From contig NZ_CP139301.1 in assembly GCF_034092395.1 (NCBI RefSeq), positions 620,001 to 684,000 on the forward strand: a stretch of 64,000 bases of DNA, given 5' to 3'. A program made the translations under genes and the position numbers. Positions 7,918 through 17,654 of this stretch are shown here, piece by piece. The stretch's first letter is position 1. Each line of letters starts with the position of its first letter. This stretch comes from Prochlorococcus sp. MIT 1307 (GTDB lineage: Bacteria > Cyanobacteriota > Cyanobacteriia > PCC-6307 > Cyanobiaceae). The notes under the pieces are model-generated. The model made no database searches. It was not told the origin of the DNA and saw only the letters and a program-made list of their open reading frames with translations.

Positions 7918-8349
7918 ATGACTAATTCTATCCCTCAAAGAATATGCTTGCTATTACTTTTTCTAAGCATCATCTTAAGCATAGGATTGCCAGAACATGT
8001 TTTAGCATCTGAATCTATAGATATAGAGAAAATCAATAGCCTTCAATCCAAGGTTGCTAAAGGTTATTCAAGTAAGTTTTGCAATGGAATCGGAATTGGG
8101 ATTTCGCAAGAAGGAGCCACCCGCTTAACGATAAGCGAAAACAAGGAATCTAAATTTAATCCTTCCTTATGGTTTGAATTGGCCGCATCCGGTACTTCTA
8201 ACCTGCAAAAAATAGATAAAAATGAGCTCGCTGAAAAGATATCAATCAATGTTATAAAAGACTGTGGATATGCAATAGGCTTATCTGGTCAGGCTGGCAT
8301 CGATTCTTTCAAAAATTATTTTATCTCTATAAGAGATGAAATGGATTAA
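7918..8349 (+). CDS. Exported protein of unknown function
   Basis: The 143-residue product begins with a classical signal peptide (ICLLLLFLSIILSIGL) and a likely cleavage after VLASE near residue 32. The mature part has two cysteines about 63 residues apart (FCNGIG, DCGYAIG) that could form one disulfide. It should be periplasmic or thylakoid-lumenal. A 6-bp stem (GAGTAA/TTACTC, 8370-8387) follows the stop but lacks a T run. I do not recognise the family. Confidence 0.65.
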   Translation: MTNSIPQRICLLLLFLSIILSIGLPEHVLASESIDIEKINSLQSKVAKGYSSKFCNGIGIGISQEGATRLTISENKESKFNPSLWFELAASGTSNLQKIDKNELAEKISINVIKDCGYAIGLSGQAGIDSFKNYFISIRDEMD

Positions 8350-8613
8350 ATAAGGAGATTTCTTGAGGTGAGTAATCTGATTTACTCTTATAAATAAAAA
8401 CTTGATAAATAATCTAGTATTTGGAAAAGAAGAGAGAAGCTCTAGATTTACTTTTTACATTTTCAAGACACAATTTTACCTAACTTAAATATTTTCCTAC
8501 ATCATATGGTATTTTATAAGGAAATATTCTAGGAACATCAATAAGGCTAATTTCATTTTCTAAGCCTAATAAAATTAAGACCAATAACTATTTTTAATGA
8601 ATTAATCTTTGAT

Positions 8614-8904
8614 TTACTTATCATCTTGTAGTGAATTCGCGAAAATCAACTTAAGAGTCAAAATAATTGTTGACAATATAAATGTTATAACATTGGCTAT
8701 CATGACAGGAATAGAATGAATTTGCCAACCATAAGCACACCAAAGTATAACTCCTAAAATAAAAAATATGAACATTGTCAATGAAACATCTTCAGCAGAT
8801 TTTGATTGCCAAGTTTTTATAACCTGCGGCAAAAAAGCAATTGTAGTGAAGATGCCTGCGCACAAACCTAACAAATCAGTTGAATTCAAAAAATTGAAGT
8901 TCAT
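8614..8904 (-). CDS. SemiSWEET-type (PQ-loop) sugar transporter
   Basis: This 96-residue protein has three membrane helices and the family's Pro-Gln motif at residues 26-27 in FLPQVIKTW. A Ser-rich loop follows (SKSAEDVSLTMF). Length and layout match bacterial SemiSWEETs, which dimerise to move sugars down their gradient in the inner membrane. The sugar is unknown. It lies 53 bp downstream of the pentapeptide-repeat gene on the same strand, so the two may be co-transcribed. Confidence 0.85.
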   Translation of the reverse strand: MNFNFLNSTDLLGLCAGIFTTIAFLPQVIKTWQSKSAEDVSLTMFIFFILGVILWCAYGWQIHSIPVMIANVITFILSTIILTLKLIFANSLQDDK

Positions 8905-8957
8905 TTTATCTATTTGTTTGCAATAGGCTTTTTAGAGGATTAGTGTCGAAGAAAAAC

Positions 8958-9434
8958 TCAATTACAACCAAGTGTTTCTCTAGTATTTCGCCCTGTTACT
9001 GGGTTTGTCCCTTCAGCTGCTAAGCAAAGTCCATTGAGAACATCGTCTCTCATCGGGACATTGGTAAAGTCAGCTCCAGTTATTATCACATCTGAAAAGC
9101 GAGTATTAAAAGCAAATGCATCCTCTAAAATAGCATTAGTCAAATCAGTACCTTCAAAGATTGCAGAATCCAATGTTGCATCACGAAGGTTCGTATTACT
9201 TAAATCTGCCTCTTGGAGCTTAGCACCAAACAAACTGGCTCCCTCCAAATCACTCCCCGATAGATTTGCTTTTAAAAGGTTGGTCAAATTAAAAGTAACT
9301 CCACGAAGGTCTCTATTAGAGAAATCCGACTCGATTAGCACTTGCTTTGCATAGTCCATAGCAGCAATGCCTGGAAAGACAGGAATGAAAAAAAGAAGAG
9401 CAGATGCAAGGAGTGCAAACATTCTTTTTCTCAT
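8958..9434 (-). CDS. Exported pentapeptide-repeat protein
   Basis: Residues 1-26 form a signal peptide (MRKRMFALLASALLFF). Residues about 36-125 are tandem A(D/N)LxX-type pentapeptides (ANLSG, SDLEG, ASLFG, ADLSN, TNLRD), which should fold as a right-handed quadrilateral beta-helix. The C-terminal Cys-bearing cap (GLCLAAEGTNP, TRETLGCN) is seen in lumenal pentapeptide proteins of cyanobacteria and plastids. It is likely in the thylakoid lumen or periplasm. Function unknown. An ORF on the opposite strand is a shadow of the repeat. Confidence 0.85.
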   Translation of the reverse strand: MRKRMFALLASALLFFIPVFPGIAAMDYAKQVLIESDFSNRDLRGVTFNLTNLLKANLSGSDLEGASLFGAKLQEADLSNTNLRDATLDSAIFEGTDLTNAILEDAFAFNTRFSDVIITGADFTNVPMRDDVLNGLCLAAEGTNPVTGRNTRETLGCN

Positions 9435-9661
9435 GAGAGGCTACTAATGTATAGATACAGAATCGCATCAAGAACGCTATCGGTATTTATCTTTGTACCT
9501 CAACTTAATTATGTTGTTATGGATTGCTGAAGAGCCATGAGGAGTATTGTTTAAATCCAATAAAAAAAAGCATAATGGTATTGAAGATAAAAAGGTTTGT
9601 AGCATCTTTGTGATGCATGCGGAAATTATCGCTAGTAAATGATCAAGAGCCAGTCTGATTC

Positions 9662-9964
9662 ATGTTCTCGATCGCAACTCGTCTTCGTCTAAAGAAGATT
9701 CTTGACCGTATTTCAATAGGGGAAAAGGTAAGCTTGCAGGAAAGAATCTATGTAGACAAATATGCTGACCAAAATCAAACTGTTGCAACCTGCTTGCGAA
9801 GAGCTCAATGTTCACAACAAGAAAGAGAATCTACTAACAGCATCGATGACCTGCTTTATAGCTTGGATTTAGTCTCTGAAGACCCAGAATCATCTTATCG
9901 GCCAAAAGCAGATGATCTTGGAGAATGGTTTAGTGGTGCGCCATCATGGTTAGGGAGAAGCTAA
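9662..9964 (+). CDS. Small cytoplasmic protein, unknown
   Basis: This 100-residue, charged, mostly helical protein begins MFSIATRLRLKKILDR. It has no signal peptide or membrane helix. Two Cys lie close together (TCLRRAQC). The end is aromatic and Gly-rich (LGEWFSGAPSWLG). It ends 43 bp before the GMC oxidoreductase gene on the same strand. Such small basic-to-acidic proteins are common in marine picocyanobacteria, but I cannot name a function. Confidence 0.6.
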   Translation: MFSIATRLRLKKILDRISIGEKVSLQERIYVDKYADQNQTVATCLRRAQCSQQERESTNSIDDLLYSLDLVSEDPESSYRPKADDLGEWFSGAPSWLGRS

Positions 9965-10007
9965 TTGATTTGATAGTTTTGACTAAATTACATAAATCAA
10001 AAGGACA

Positions 10008-11681
10008 TTGATTAAGCACCCTTTTGAAATAATAGTGGTCGGATCAGGTGCTACTGGAGGAGTAGCAGCATTAACATTTGCAGAAGCAGGCGTAAGAGTT
10101 CTTGTTGTCGAAGCAGGCCCTCAATTAACGGTAGAGCAAGCACTGGGCTCTGAGCCAGCAAACACTTTCAATCGGATAAAAGGCATTATTAGCGGAGAAA
10201 AAAGAATTCAAGCTCAACACCCTGGATATTGGAAAGCCAATCCATCACTTTATGCAAATGAGAAAGACAACTCTTATACCTATCCTCCCGAAAAGCCATA
10301 CCTGTGGACACAAGGGAGACAAGTTGGAGGCAAAAGCCTCACATGGGGAGGTATAACCCTAAGACTCTCGGAAGATGACCTAAAAGCTTCCAAGAGAGAT
10401 GGCTACGGACCCGACTGGCCAATCGAATATGCCGAACTTGCTCCACACTATTCAGCACTAGAAAAACGACTTCGAGTTCATGGGCAACGAGATGGGTTAA
10501 CTCAATTGCCCGATGGTGAATTTATTGATCCACTACCTTTCACTACCAGCGAAGAGATATTTGGTAGAACAGTCAAATCCAAACTGGGATATCCGTTTAT
10601 TCACTCACGCGGATTTGGTCATCACGAGCCTAACAAAGCAAATATTTTATGGCCACGTTCTAGTAGTCCTGGAAGCACTCTTCAAAGTGCACTTGCAACA
10701 GGCAAAGTTGAAGTCCTGCCAGATCATATAGTTGAAAAAATAATCATGAAGCAAGGTCATGATTTTGCAAAAGGTGTTTTAGTAATTAATCAAAAAGATG
10801 GCAAAAGAACAGAGCTAAATAGTTCCCTTATCGTGATATGTGCCTCAACAATTCAAAGTCTCCGGTTATTACTAAATTCAGAAAAAAGCCAACAAGTCAA
10901 TGGATTTGTTGATCCATCTTGCAAATTAGGATCCCATCTAATGGATCACATCTCAATCTGTCGTTTTTTTGCATTTCCAGTAAGTCAATCACAAGCATCA
11001 TCTACAAATTATAAACAAGAGTCAAAAATCCTTTCTGGAGCAGGTAGTTTCTTTATCCCATTTGGAACGAAATTCATAGGGAAATCTAAAATTAACTTCA
11101 AAAGAGGTTATGGAATCTGGGGAGGAATAGATCGTTTTGAACCTCCAAAGTGGCTAAAGAAAATACCAGAAAGTAATACTGGTTTCTTAATTGCCCATGG
11201 AGAAGTATTGCCTTACCCAAATAACAAAGTCACACTCTCAAACAAATTAGACCGCTGGGGTATCCCACTACCTCACATCAATTGTAATTGGGGTAAAAAT
11301 GAAGAAGCAATGGCTGAGCACATGAAAATGACTATTCAAGAAATAATTAAGGCTGCTGACGGGAAAGTATTACCCATAAAAGAACTTATAAAAATTCCTT
11401 TTATTGAATTCTTCTTAAATAACGCTGTAGCACTGAAAGAAGAAGTCCCTCCCCCTGGGTATTACATCCATGAAGTTGGAGGAGCCCCTATGGGCACTTG
11501 CGAAGAGAACAGCGTATTAGATCGATTTAACAGGCTTTGGCGTTGTAAAAATGTTCTAGTAGTTGATGGTGCTTGCTGGCCAACTTCAGGATGGCAAAGC
11601 CCAACCTTGACAATGATGGCCATTACAAGAAGAGCCTGTCTTGAAGCCCTTAATCATCAAGGCGACCAAAAAGGTCGTTGA
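10008..11681 (+). CDS. GMC-family FAD oxidoreductase
   Basis: A TTG start behind AAGGA (10001-10005) gives 557 residues. The N-terminus is the FAD-binding fold (VVGSGATGGVAALTFAEAG, then an acidic end VVEAGP). The GMC pattern follows: GGKSLTWGG near 105-115 and the C-terminal dinucleotide signature (VLVVDGACWPTSGWQSPTLT). A cluster EVGGAPMGTC near 500 lies in the active-site region. It should oxidise an alcohol or sugar and pass electrons to a quinone or oxygen. The substrate is not visible. Its last 32 bases overlap the end of DUF2811 copy 2 on the other strand. Confidence 0.85.
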   Translation: MIKHPFEIIVVGSGATGGVAALTFAEAGVRVLVVEAGPQLTVEQALGSEPANTFNRIKGIISGEKRIQAQHPGYWKANPSLYANEKDNSYTYPPEKPYLWTQGRQVGGKSLTWGGITLRLSEDDLKASKRDGYGPDWPIEYAELAPHYSALEKRLRVHGQRDGLTQLPDGEFIDPLPFTTSEEIFGRTVKSKLGYPFIHSRGFGHHEPNKANILWPRSSSPGSTLQSALATGKVEVLPDHIVEKIIMKQGHDFAKGVLVINQKDGKRTELNSSLIVICASTIQSLRLLLNSEKSQQVNGFVDPSCKLGSHLMDHISICRFFAFPVSQSQASSTNYKQESKILSGAGSFFIPFGTKFIGKSKINFKRGYGIWGGIDRFEPPKWLKKIPESNTGFLIAHGEVLPYPNNKVTLSNKLDRWGIPLPHINCNWGKNEEAMAEHMKMTIQEIIKAADGKVLPIKELIKIPFIEFFLNNAVALKEEVPPPGYYIHEVGGAPMGTCEENSVLDRFNRLWRCKNVLVVDGACWPTSGWQSPTLTMMAITRRACLEALNHQGDQKGR

Positions 11682-11916
11682 GATATCTCTCTGTCACAGC
11701 CCTATCATCACAACCATTCTGAAATAAGAAATTTGCCAGGGCAGAGCTCATTAGTCGACATTGGTTCCATTGGGGATTAATGCTAATGAAATCCTTCATG
11801 CCCGAATAAAGCTCCTCTGGTATTTCAGCCTCAAGGCTCACGCAAGGTGATGTAATCGGCCTAGAAGCGGTTTTAGTAGTGACGTCCAAGCATCCTTCAA
11901 GTTGAGTTAGATCCAT
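11650..11916 (-). CDS. DUF2811 family protein, copy 2
   Basis: This 88-residue paralogue of the protein at 6466-6765 has the conserved run EAEIPEELYSGM, NPQWNQCRLMSSALANFL and QNGCDDRAVTERYLNDLF at about 29-83. Its N-terminal third is unrelated to that of copy 1. It converges with, and overlaps by 32 bases, the GMC oxidoreductase gene. TGTGGAAAA-like motifs lie about 250-280 bp upstream, as for copy 1. Function unknown. Confidence 0.8.
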   Translation of the reverse strand: MDLTQLEGCLDVTTKTASRPITSPCVSLEAEIPEELYSGMKDFISINPQWNQCRLMSSALANFLFQNGCDDRAVTERYLNDLFGRLDD

Positions 11917-12142
11917 TCCAGAGGCTCTTCCAATTTTTTTGCTGAGACAAGGATCCTGTTCCTTCTCGATTGCGTCAAATACTCATGGGGAATTGAAAAC
12001 TAATGGCGAGACTCCCCGAGACCCAAGTGATTGCAATGGAATTTTTTTCTATTTTGACTCTTTTAGCAACTTTGAAAAGGATTCTCTAATAATGTCAAGC
12101 ATCAACGGAAACGAAAATTAAAACCCACAGCTTTTAGGCCAT

Positions 12143-12195
12143 AAAAGCAATTCCAAATAAAAATAGTGGAAAACACCGCAATGAACTGTGGAAAG
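12143..12195. promoter_or_regulatory. Motif cluster related to that at 6980-7022
   Basis: AAAAGCAA lies at 12143-12150, AGTGGAAAA at 12165-12173 and TGTGGAAAG at 12187-12195. The last two are each one mismatch from TGTGGAAAA. Upstream of DUF2811 copy 1, AAAAGCAA at 6980-6987 is followed by TGTGGAAAA with nearly the same offset (24 against 23 bases). The surrounding gap (11917-12329) holds no other convincing feature. Confidence 0.3.
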
Positions 12196-12329
12196 TTGTC
12201 TGGAAAAACCTATCTGCTTTTTAGATTAGTGATACTTATCAAGCGCGAGTCTCATGCGACGCTGTTGCGAAGAGACACTTAAGTACTCAAAACTTTTTGT
12301 TTTTCTTTAGGTTTTGTCAGTGTGGTGGG

Positions 12330-13388
12330 TCAATGGATTGATGTGGGACCTAATGGATGGTCTGCATTGGGATAAGGATGATGATGAGCATGCACATGAG
12401 AATGCTTGCTCTTTTCATGAGCAGCCTTTCTGTTTGAGTTCATTTGTGCAGACTCGCAAGCTCCCGTACATTCACTTTCACAAAGCTGACAACTTTCAGA
12501 CAAACCTTCCACATGATGATGATGGCTTTCCTGGGGAAGACTAACCTCATCTTCGAACCCCAAAAGACTAGAACGATATTTACAAAGTGAACAATTCATT
12601 GAATTATTTCCAACCAAAACTTCTTCAATCCGTTCCTTAAGAGTTTCAAGAACTAAATCGTGCCCACCTAAATATGGCGCATGAACAAAGTCGATATCTG
12701 GAAAATCAGCTGCCACTTTGTCGGTATGTTTCCTTATTCGACTAACCAAGACACCTGAAAAAAGAAAGTATGGAAAAACAATTATTTTCTTAAAACCTAA
12801 TCGAACTAAGTGTCTTAATCCAGGCTCCACAAGTGGGAAAGTCACTCCGGAATAAACAGTTTCTCCCCATCCAAAACCAAAACTTTCAACCAATATTCGC
12901 GTGATTTTTGCCACATTGGCATTAGCGTCGGGATCAGAAGATCCTCTCCCAACTACAACAAGAAGAGTTTCAGAGTTTCTAAAGCATGTTGATCTGTCAA
13001 TCGCTTCTTTTACCCTTGCCCCAGCCGCACCAATCATGGAATTATTAATTCCAAGCTCCCTTCCATATTCAATATTCAACCCGGTTTCAGTTGCATAGGA
13101 ATTCAACAACGAAGGTATGTCATTTTTTACATGGCCTGCGGCAAAAAGCATTGCAGGGATAGCTATAACCCTTCTTATAGATTGAGCCTTCAGACAATCA
13201 AGCGCTTCTGTAATTATTGGTCGGGCAAACTCCAGGTAGCCATATTCAACTGGAACAGATGGGATTTTCTTCTTTAGTGAACTGGCTAGATTTGCGAATT
13301 CATCAATAGCCAAGCGATTTCTACTGCCATGACCACAGATCAATATGCCTAGACTATTATCTTGATTATCAAGAAGATCAGAAGTCAA
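12330..13388 (-). CDS. CbiX-type sirohydrochlorin chelatase with Cys/His-rich tail
   Basis: The protein has two CbiX-like halves (about 13-125 and 140-255). It should insert a divalent metal (Co or Fe) into sirohydrochlorin for cobalamin or siroheme. H20 (CGHGSR) and H86 (FAAGHVK) fit the metal-binding active-site His residues; GRGSSDPDAN at 148-157 opens the second half. Residues 264-352 are a long tail with C266/C269, C300, C303, C307 and C311, plus His clusters at 289-292 and 324-344. Cys and His tails are known in long CbiX proteins, where Cys may hold an Fe-S cluster and His may store metal. The start is a TTG at 13388 and is not certain. Confidence 0.85.
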   Translation of the reverse strand: MTSDLLDNQDNSLGILICGHGSRNRLAIDEFANLASSLKKKIPSVPVEYGYLEFARPIITEALDCLKAQSIRRVIAIPAMLFAAGHVKNDIPSLLNSYATETGLNIEYGRELGINNSMIGAAGARVKEAIDRSTCFRNSETLLVVVGRGSSDPDANANVAKITRILVESFGFGWGETVYSGVTFPLVEPGLRHLVRLGFKKIIVFPYFLFSGVLVSRIRKHTDKVAADFPDIDFVHAPYLGGHDLVLETLKERIEEVLVGNNSMNCSLCKYRSSLLGFEDEVSLPQESHHHHVEGLSESCQLCESECTGACESAQMNSNRKAAHEKSKHSHVHAHHHPYPNADHPLGPTSIH

Positions 13389-13476
13389 AGCTTGTTAGCA
13401 TTTACTATTGACCCTATCCCGCAGGAGGGCAAATCATTAGGAATTGAACTTGGGTAAAATTTTCTATAAGGATTAG

Positions 13477-14763
13477 ATGGAGGAAATTCATAGTCACCTC
13501 TCTGTACAAAATTCAGTGGCCCAGGACTGTTTGATTTCTGGGGTCTATAAGGATGTTAATTCTGAATTAATATATCTTTTAAAACAAGGGGAAATTACAC
13601 CTAAACCATTAATGGTTTGCAGCGGTGGGACTTCTAGTCGTTGTGCTGCTGATGGTCACTGGATTCTAGATCTAAGAGAAAACTATCAACAAGTTAATTA
13701 CAACATAAAGAATAAGACAGTTGAAGTAGGTGCAGGCGTAACCATGGCAAAGTTACAAAGAGAGCTTGGAAAATATAATAGATCCTTTCCTATAGGGTTA
13801 TCGGGTCTGCCTGGACTTGGATATATACTAATGGGAGGAATTAGTCCTCTTAGTAGAAGTCATGGATTAGCAGTTGACCAAATTCTTAACATAAAAGGAA
13901 TATGGGGAAATGGAGACCCTTTAAATATTTCGAAGCCAACAAATGCTTCGAGCTACGAAGAGAAGCTTATATGGAGAGGCCTTTGTGGTGCAGCACCCTT
14001 TCTTGGAATAATAACGAAACTAATTCTTAAGACTCAGGACCTAAGCCCACTAAAAATTTGGCAGGTCTACCTAGAAATAGAGCAATTATCAGAAGCAATA
14101 AAACAAGCTGAGAATTGGCCTAGCTCTCTAAGTTTGCAATGGATATGGGGTAACAAAATCAAAGTATATGTAATCATCAAAAGTGATATAAATCTGTTAG
14201 ATAAATCTCTTCAAGAGTTTGAAAAAGAGTTCCCTTGCTCAGAGAATTTAGAAAAATTTGAAGTTCTAGGCCTACAAGAAATGCCATCATTCAACTTGCA
14301 AATTTCCTCTTCGAAGCATAGACCTAAAATGCATTCAGAAGTTCTTAGCCTTCTAGGCCCCCCATGGGAAAATAATTGCACCCAAATTGTCAAATTACTT
14401 GAAAATATGATGGCTCAACGTCCCAATGAAGATTGCTATATAGCCGCTCAACAACTTGGAGGTGTTGCCAATCAGGTAAAAAGATCCAGCACATCATTCA
14501 TACATAGACAAGCAATTTGGAAACCTTGGATAAATGCATCTTGGAGGGCAGGCAACCAGAAAGATAGAGAGCAGAGTCTTAACTGGCTTAAAGAAGTCTG
14601 GGAAGCACTTTCCCCATATTGCCCTGGAGTGCATTTAGCTCAAATGCATCAACACCTACCCTGGCATGATTCAGAAACAAGTGCAGCTTTTGAAGAGTGG
14701 CTCCCAACACTTCAAAAACTAAAGTCTCGTTATGACCCAGAATGTATGTTGCCGCGACTTTGA
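13477..14763 (+). CDS. FAD-binding oxidoreductase (FAD_binding_4 / GlcD-like)
   Basis: This 428-residue protein has the PP-loop-type FAD domain at about 35-190: a Gly/Ser-rich stretch SGGTSSRCAADG, LDLREN, VEVGAGVTMAKL, and LPGLGYILMGGISPLSRSHGL. The C-terminal part ends in YCPGVHLAQMHQHLPWHD and a DPECMLPRL close, which resembles the DP..L...R end of such enzymes. I see no His or Cys attachment motif typical of bicovalent flavin. Its substrate is unknown. It diverges from the CbiX gene and precedes the SulP gene by 28 bp. Confidence 0.75.
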   Translation: MEEIHSHLSVQNSVAQDCLISGVYKDVNSELIYLLKQGEITPKPLMVCSGGTSSRCAADGHWILDLRENYQQVNYNIKNKTVEVGAGVTMAKLQRELGKYNRSFPIGLSGLPGLGYILMGGISPLSRSHGLAVDQILNIKGIWGNGDPLNISKPTNASSYEEKLIWRGLCGAAPFLGIITKLILKTQDLSPLKIWQVYLEIEQLSEAIKQAENWPSSLSLQWIWGNKIKVYVIIKSDINLLDKSLQEFEKEFPCSENLEKFEVLGLQEMPSFNLQISSSKHRPKMHSEVLSLLGPPWENNCTQIVKLLENMMAQRPNEDCYIAAQQLGGVANQVKRSSTSFIHRQAIWKPWINASWRAGNQKDREQSLNWLKEVWEALSPYCPGVHLAQMHQHLPWHDSETSAAFEEWLPTLQKLKSRYDPECMLPRL

Positions 14764-14791
14764 GATTTCATCTCCTACAAAAATTTTCTAG

Positions 14792-16369
14792 ATGATTAAC
14801 AATTCACAACCGTCATTAATAAAGCAGTGGTTCATACAACCACGTCAGGACATTCTCTCAGGCCTCGTCGTTGCCTTCGCCATGATCCCTGAAGCTATTG
14901 CTTTCTCAGGGATCGCAGGTGTTGACCCACAAGTCGGGCTTTTTGGCGCATTTTGCCTCTCAATAACTATCGCGGTTGTAGGAGGGCGCATGGGAATGAT
15001 CACCTCAGCAACTGGATCTACCGCTCTATTAATGACCGGTCTAGTCGCAACTGGAAATGCAAAAGGTGACGGTCTTGGACTTTCTTATTTAATGGCAGCA
15101 GGCCTTCTAACTGGTTTTTTTCAAATCCTCTGGGGTTATTTACGTCTTGCCTATCAAATGCGTTTTGTGCCCCAAGGTGTACTTAGTGGATTCGTGAATG
15201 CACTTGCCCTATTAATACTTCAAGCTCAGTTTCCGCAATTAGGCCTAAGTTTTCATTCTGGGGAACATATATCAGAAGGCCATATCAATCAAATTCTACC
15301 AACAGGAGGACAAATACCTCTTGTGTGGATTTTAGTTTTACTTGGACTAATTATTATTTATGGCCTACCAAAAATAACTAAGATTATCCCCTCTCAATTA
15401 GTAGCAATAATTGCACTCACTGCCATTTGTATAGGATTCAACATTGAAATTCCTACAGTTAAAGATTTAGGTGCACTGCCTCAGGGCCTACCTACATTCT
15501 CTATTCCATTTGGCTCTATTTCAGAAGGAAAAATACCTTTTAATCTGGCAACCTTTGGAATAGTTTTACCCACATCACTAGCTATCTCTTTGGTAGGGCT
15601 GATGGAAACCTTTCTGACTCAAGATATTCTCGACGACATTACTGATACAAACTCAAATAAAAACGTTGAAGCTCGTGGCCAAGGGATTGCGAATATCGTC
15701 TCTTCGTTATTTGGGGGTATGGCAGGCTGTGCCCTGGTAGGTCAATCAGTTATGAATACTGACAATGGAGGTAGAACAAGACTTTCCACTTTTGCCTCAG
15801 GCTTAAGTCTGTTAGCAATGATTTTGCTTTGTAGGCCTTGGCTCCAACAAATACCCATGGCTGCACTAGTTGCAGTAATGATCACAATTGCCGTCAGTAC
15901 TGCTGATACAACTGGTCTAAAAAATATCGCCAGAATTCCTCGTAGCGATACCGCAGTAATGCTCATGACATTCTCGGTAACAATGCTTACGACACCCCAC
16001 AACCTCGCCCTAGGAGTAATAGCAGGGGTTGCACTCGCTGGAATTCTCTTTAGCAGAAAAGTTGCTAAAGTAATTAAAGTAAGTGCAAGGTTTACAAGTC
16101 AAGATGAACTTTTATATGAAGTAAAAGGACAATTATTTTTTGTTAGCAAAGTCTATTTCCTGCAAGGCTTTGATATTCATGATCATCCGGAAAAAATCAC
16201 AATAGACATGTCTAAGGCCCACATCTGGGATCAAAGTGGTGTAACAGCACTTTCTCAAATTGTCAGGAAGCTCACTACTGGAGGTTCAGAAGTCGAAGTG
16301 GTTGGTCTTAATAAAGAAAGCCTTGATCTTTTTGAACGGCTAGGAGGGCAAGAGCCTATGCATGGTTGA
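14792..16369 (+). CDS. SulP-family anion transporter with STAS domain
   Basis: This 525-residue inner-membrane protein has about 12-14 helices. The SulP signature appears early ([15 protein letters not shown] and VGLFGAF), and a C-terminal STAS domain runs from about 440 ([19 protein letters not shown]). Members move sulfate or bicarbonate; in cyanobacteria the Na-dependent bicarbonate carrier BicA belongs here. The sequence alone does not settle the anion. No carboxysome gene lies nearby, so context does not help. Confidence 0.85.
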   Translation: MINNSQPSLIKQWFIQPRQDILSGLVVAFAMIPEAIAFSGIAGVDPQVGLFGAFCLSITIAVVGGRMGMITSATGSTALLMTGLVATGNAKGDGLGLSYLMAAGLLTGFFQILWGYLRLAYQMRFVPQGVLSGFVNALALLILQAQFPQLGLSFHSGEHISEGHINQILPTGGQIPLVWILVLLGLIIIYGLPKITKIIPSQLVAIIALTAICIGFNIEIPTVKDLGALPQGLPTFSIPFGSISEGKIPFNLATFGIVLPTSLAISLVGLMETFLTQDILDDITDTNSNKNVEARGQGIANIVSSLFGGMAGCALVGQSVMNTDNGGRTRLSTFASGLSLLAMILLCRPWLQQIPMAALVAVMITIAVSTADTTGLKNIARIPRSDTAVMLMTFSVTMLTTPHNLALGVIAGVALAGILFSRKVAKVIKVSARFTSQDELLYEVKGQLFFVSKVYFLQGFDIHDHPEKITIDMSKAHIWDQSGVTALSQIVRKLTTGGSEVEVVGLNKESLDLFERLGGQEPMHG

Positions 16370-16597
16370 TCACTAGACGACAAAAGTTAAGAATAGAGTA
16401 TTAAATTCTTATAGCCTAAAAATATATTAATAGTTTTCTTTAAAATTGAAAAAGAAATAATTAGAGTTAAAGCACAAGAGTTTCAATTAGAAGCTATCAA
16501 CAAAGATGCACAAAAAATTTTAGATATAAAGCCTATGAAATTTTTCACGTAAATATTCAGTTGATCTGGGAGACTTAATGTGATTTGTTTTTTTTTG

Positions 16598-17647
16598 ATG
16601 ACTAGGCGAGCTTTAGCAGGGTTAATCACACTGGGTTTACTCAGCTCAGGATGCGCCAGCATGGAGAAAGGGACTATCTCTAGGCTTGATTTAATTCAAA
16701 AAAGAGGAGAGCTCAAGTGCGGTGTAAGTGGCAAAATCCCAGGTTTTAGTTTTCTTAGTGGAAACGGAGTTTACAAAGGCCTAGATGTCGACATTTGTAA
16801 AGCTATGGCCGCAGCCTTTATAGGAAACCCATCCAAAGTGCAATATCGACCACTTACAGCTCCAGAAAGATTCACAGCCTTAAAAACGGGTGAAATCGAT
16901 CTTTTATCTCGTAACACCACTTTTAACCTTAGCCGAGATGCTTCAGGCGGTAATGGTGTCACATTTGCCCCTGTGGTTTTCCATGATGGCCAAGGACTAA
17001 TGGTAAGAAAAAATAGTGGGGTTTCAAGCATAAAAGGACTATCTAATTCCACTATTTGCGTAGGTTCTGGGACGACTACAGAACAGAACCTAAATGACAC
17101 TTTTCAAGAAAAAAACTTACCTTATAAACCAATTAAATACCAAGATTTAAATCAAGTAATTGCTGGCTACTTACAAGGTAGATGTAAAGCCATGACATCA
17201 GACCTTTCTCAACTGGCAGCCGCAAGATCTGGATTTCCTGATCCCCAAGAACATATAATCCTTGACCAAATTCTAAGCAAAGAGCCACTAGCACCTGCTT
17301 CTATAGATGGAGATCAAAAACTCTCAGATGCAATGCGATGGGTTGTTTTTGCACTTATTGCGGCAGAAGAGTTTGGAATAACACAGGAAAATATAAACAT
17401 AAAGTTGCTACAGGCACAATCAAATGAGAACCTTATGTCACTAAGAAGGTTCCTTGGGGTTGATGGTGGTCTAGGGAAAAAGATTGGGCTTAGTGATGAT
17501 TTTGTAGTGAAGGTAATCCAAGCAACTGGAAACTATGGAGAGATCTATAACAGACATCTAGGCCCTGAGAGTTCAGTACCTATTCCCAGAGGTTTAAACC
17601 GCATATACAAAAAAGGCGGTCTTCTAATCTCCCCTCCTTTGAAATGA
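16598..17647 (+). CDS. Amino-acid ABC importer, periplasmic binding lipoprotein
   Basis: I chose the ATG at 16598 over a GTG at 16580, because it gives a compact lipoprotein signal (MTRRALAGLITLGLLSSGC) whose lipobox Cys follows LLSSG. The mature part has the SBP family 3 pattern (LKCGVSGKIPGFS, GLDVDICKAMAAAF, ERFTALKTGEIDLLSRNTT). Within the family it resembles the AapJ/BztA group for acidic and polar amino acids. It ends 7 bp before the first permease gene, so the four genes 16598-20483 form one importer. Confidence 0.88.
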   Translation: MTRRALAGLITLGLLSSGCASMEKGTISRLDLIQKRGELKCGVSGKIPGFSFLSGNGVYKGLDVDICKAMAAAFIGNPSKVQYRPLTAPERFTALKTGEIDLLSRNTTFNLSRDASGGNGVTFAPVVFHDGQGLMVRKNSGVSSIKGLSNSTICVGSGTTTEQNLNDTFQEKNLPYKPIKYQDLNQVIAGYLQGRCKAMTSDLSQLAAARSGFPDPQEHIILDQILSKEPLAPASIDGDQKLSDAMRWVVFALIAAEEFGITQENINIKLLQAQSNENLMSLRRFLGVDGGLGKKIGLSDDFVVKVIQATGNYGEIYNRHLGPESSVPIPRGLNRIYKKGGLLISPPLK

Positions 17648-17654
17648 ACATAAG

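Noticed and set aside
9034-9354. 106-residue plus-strand ORF
   Set aside because: It is an antisense shadow of the pentapeptide repeat; its Ser/Ala/Lys bias comes from the repeated codons.
11939-12121. 60-residue plus-strand ORF
   Set aside because: No hydrophobic core, no ribosome site and low protein character; I treat it as chance.
12314-12544. 76-residue plus-strand ORF rich in Asp and His
   Set aside because: It is opposite the His/Cys-rich tail of the CbiX protein and has no independent support.
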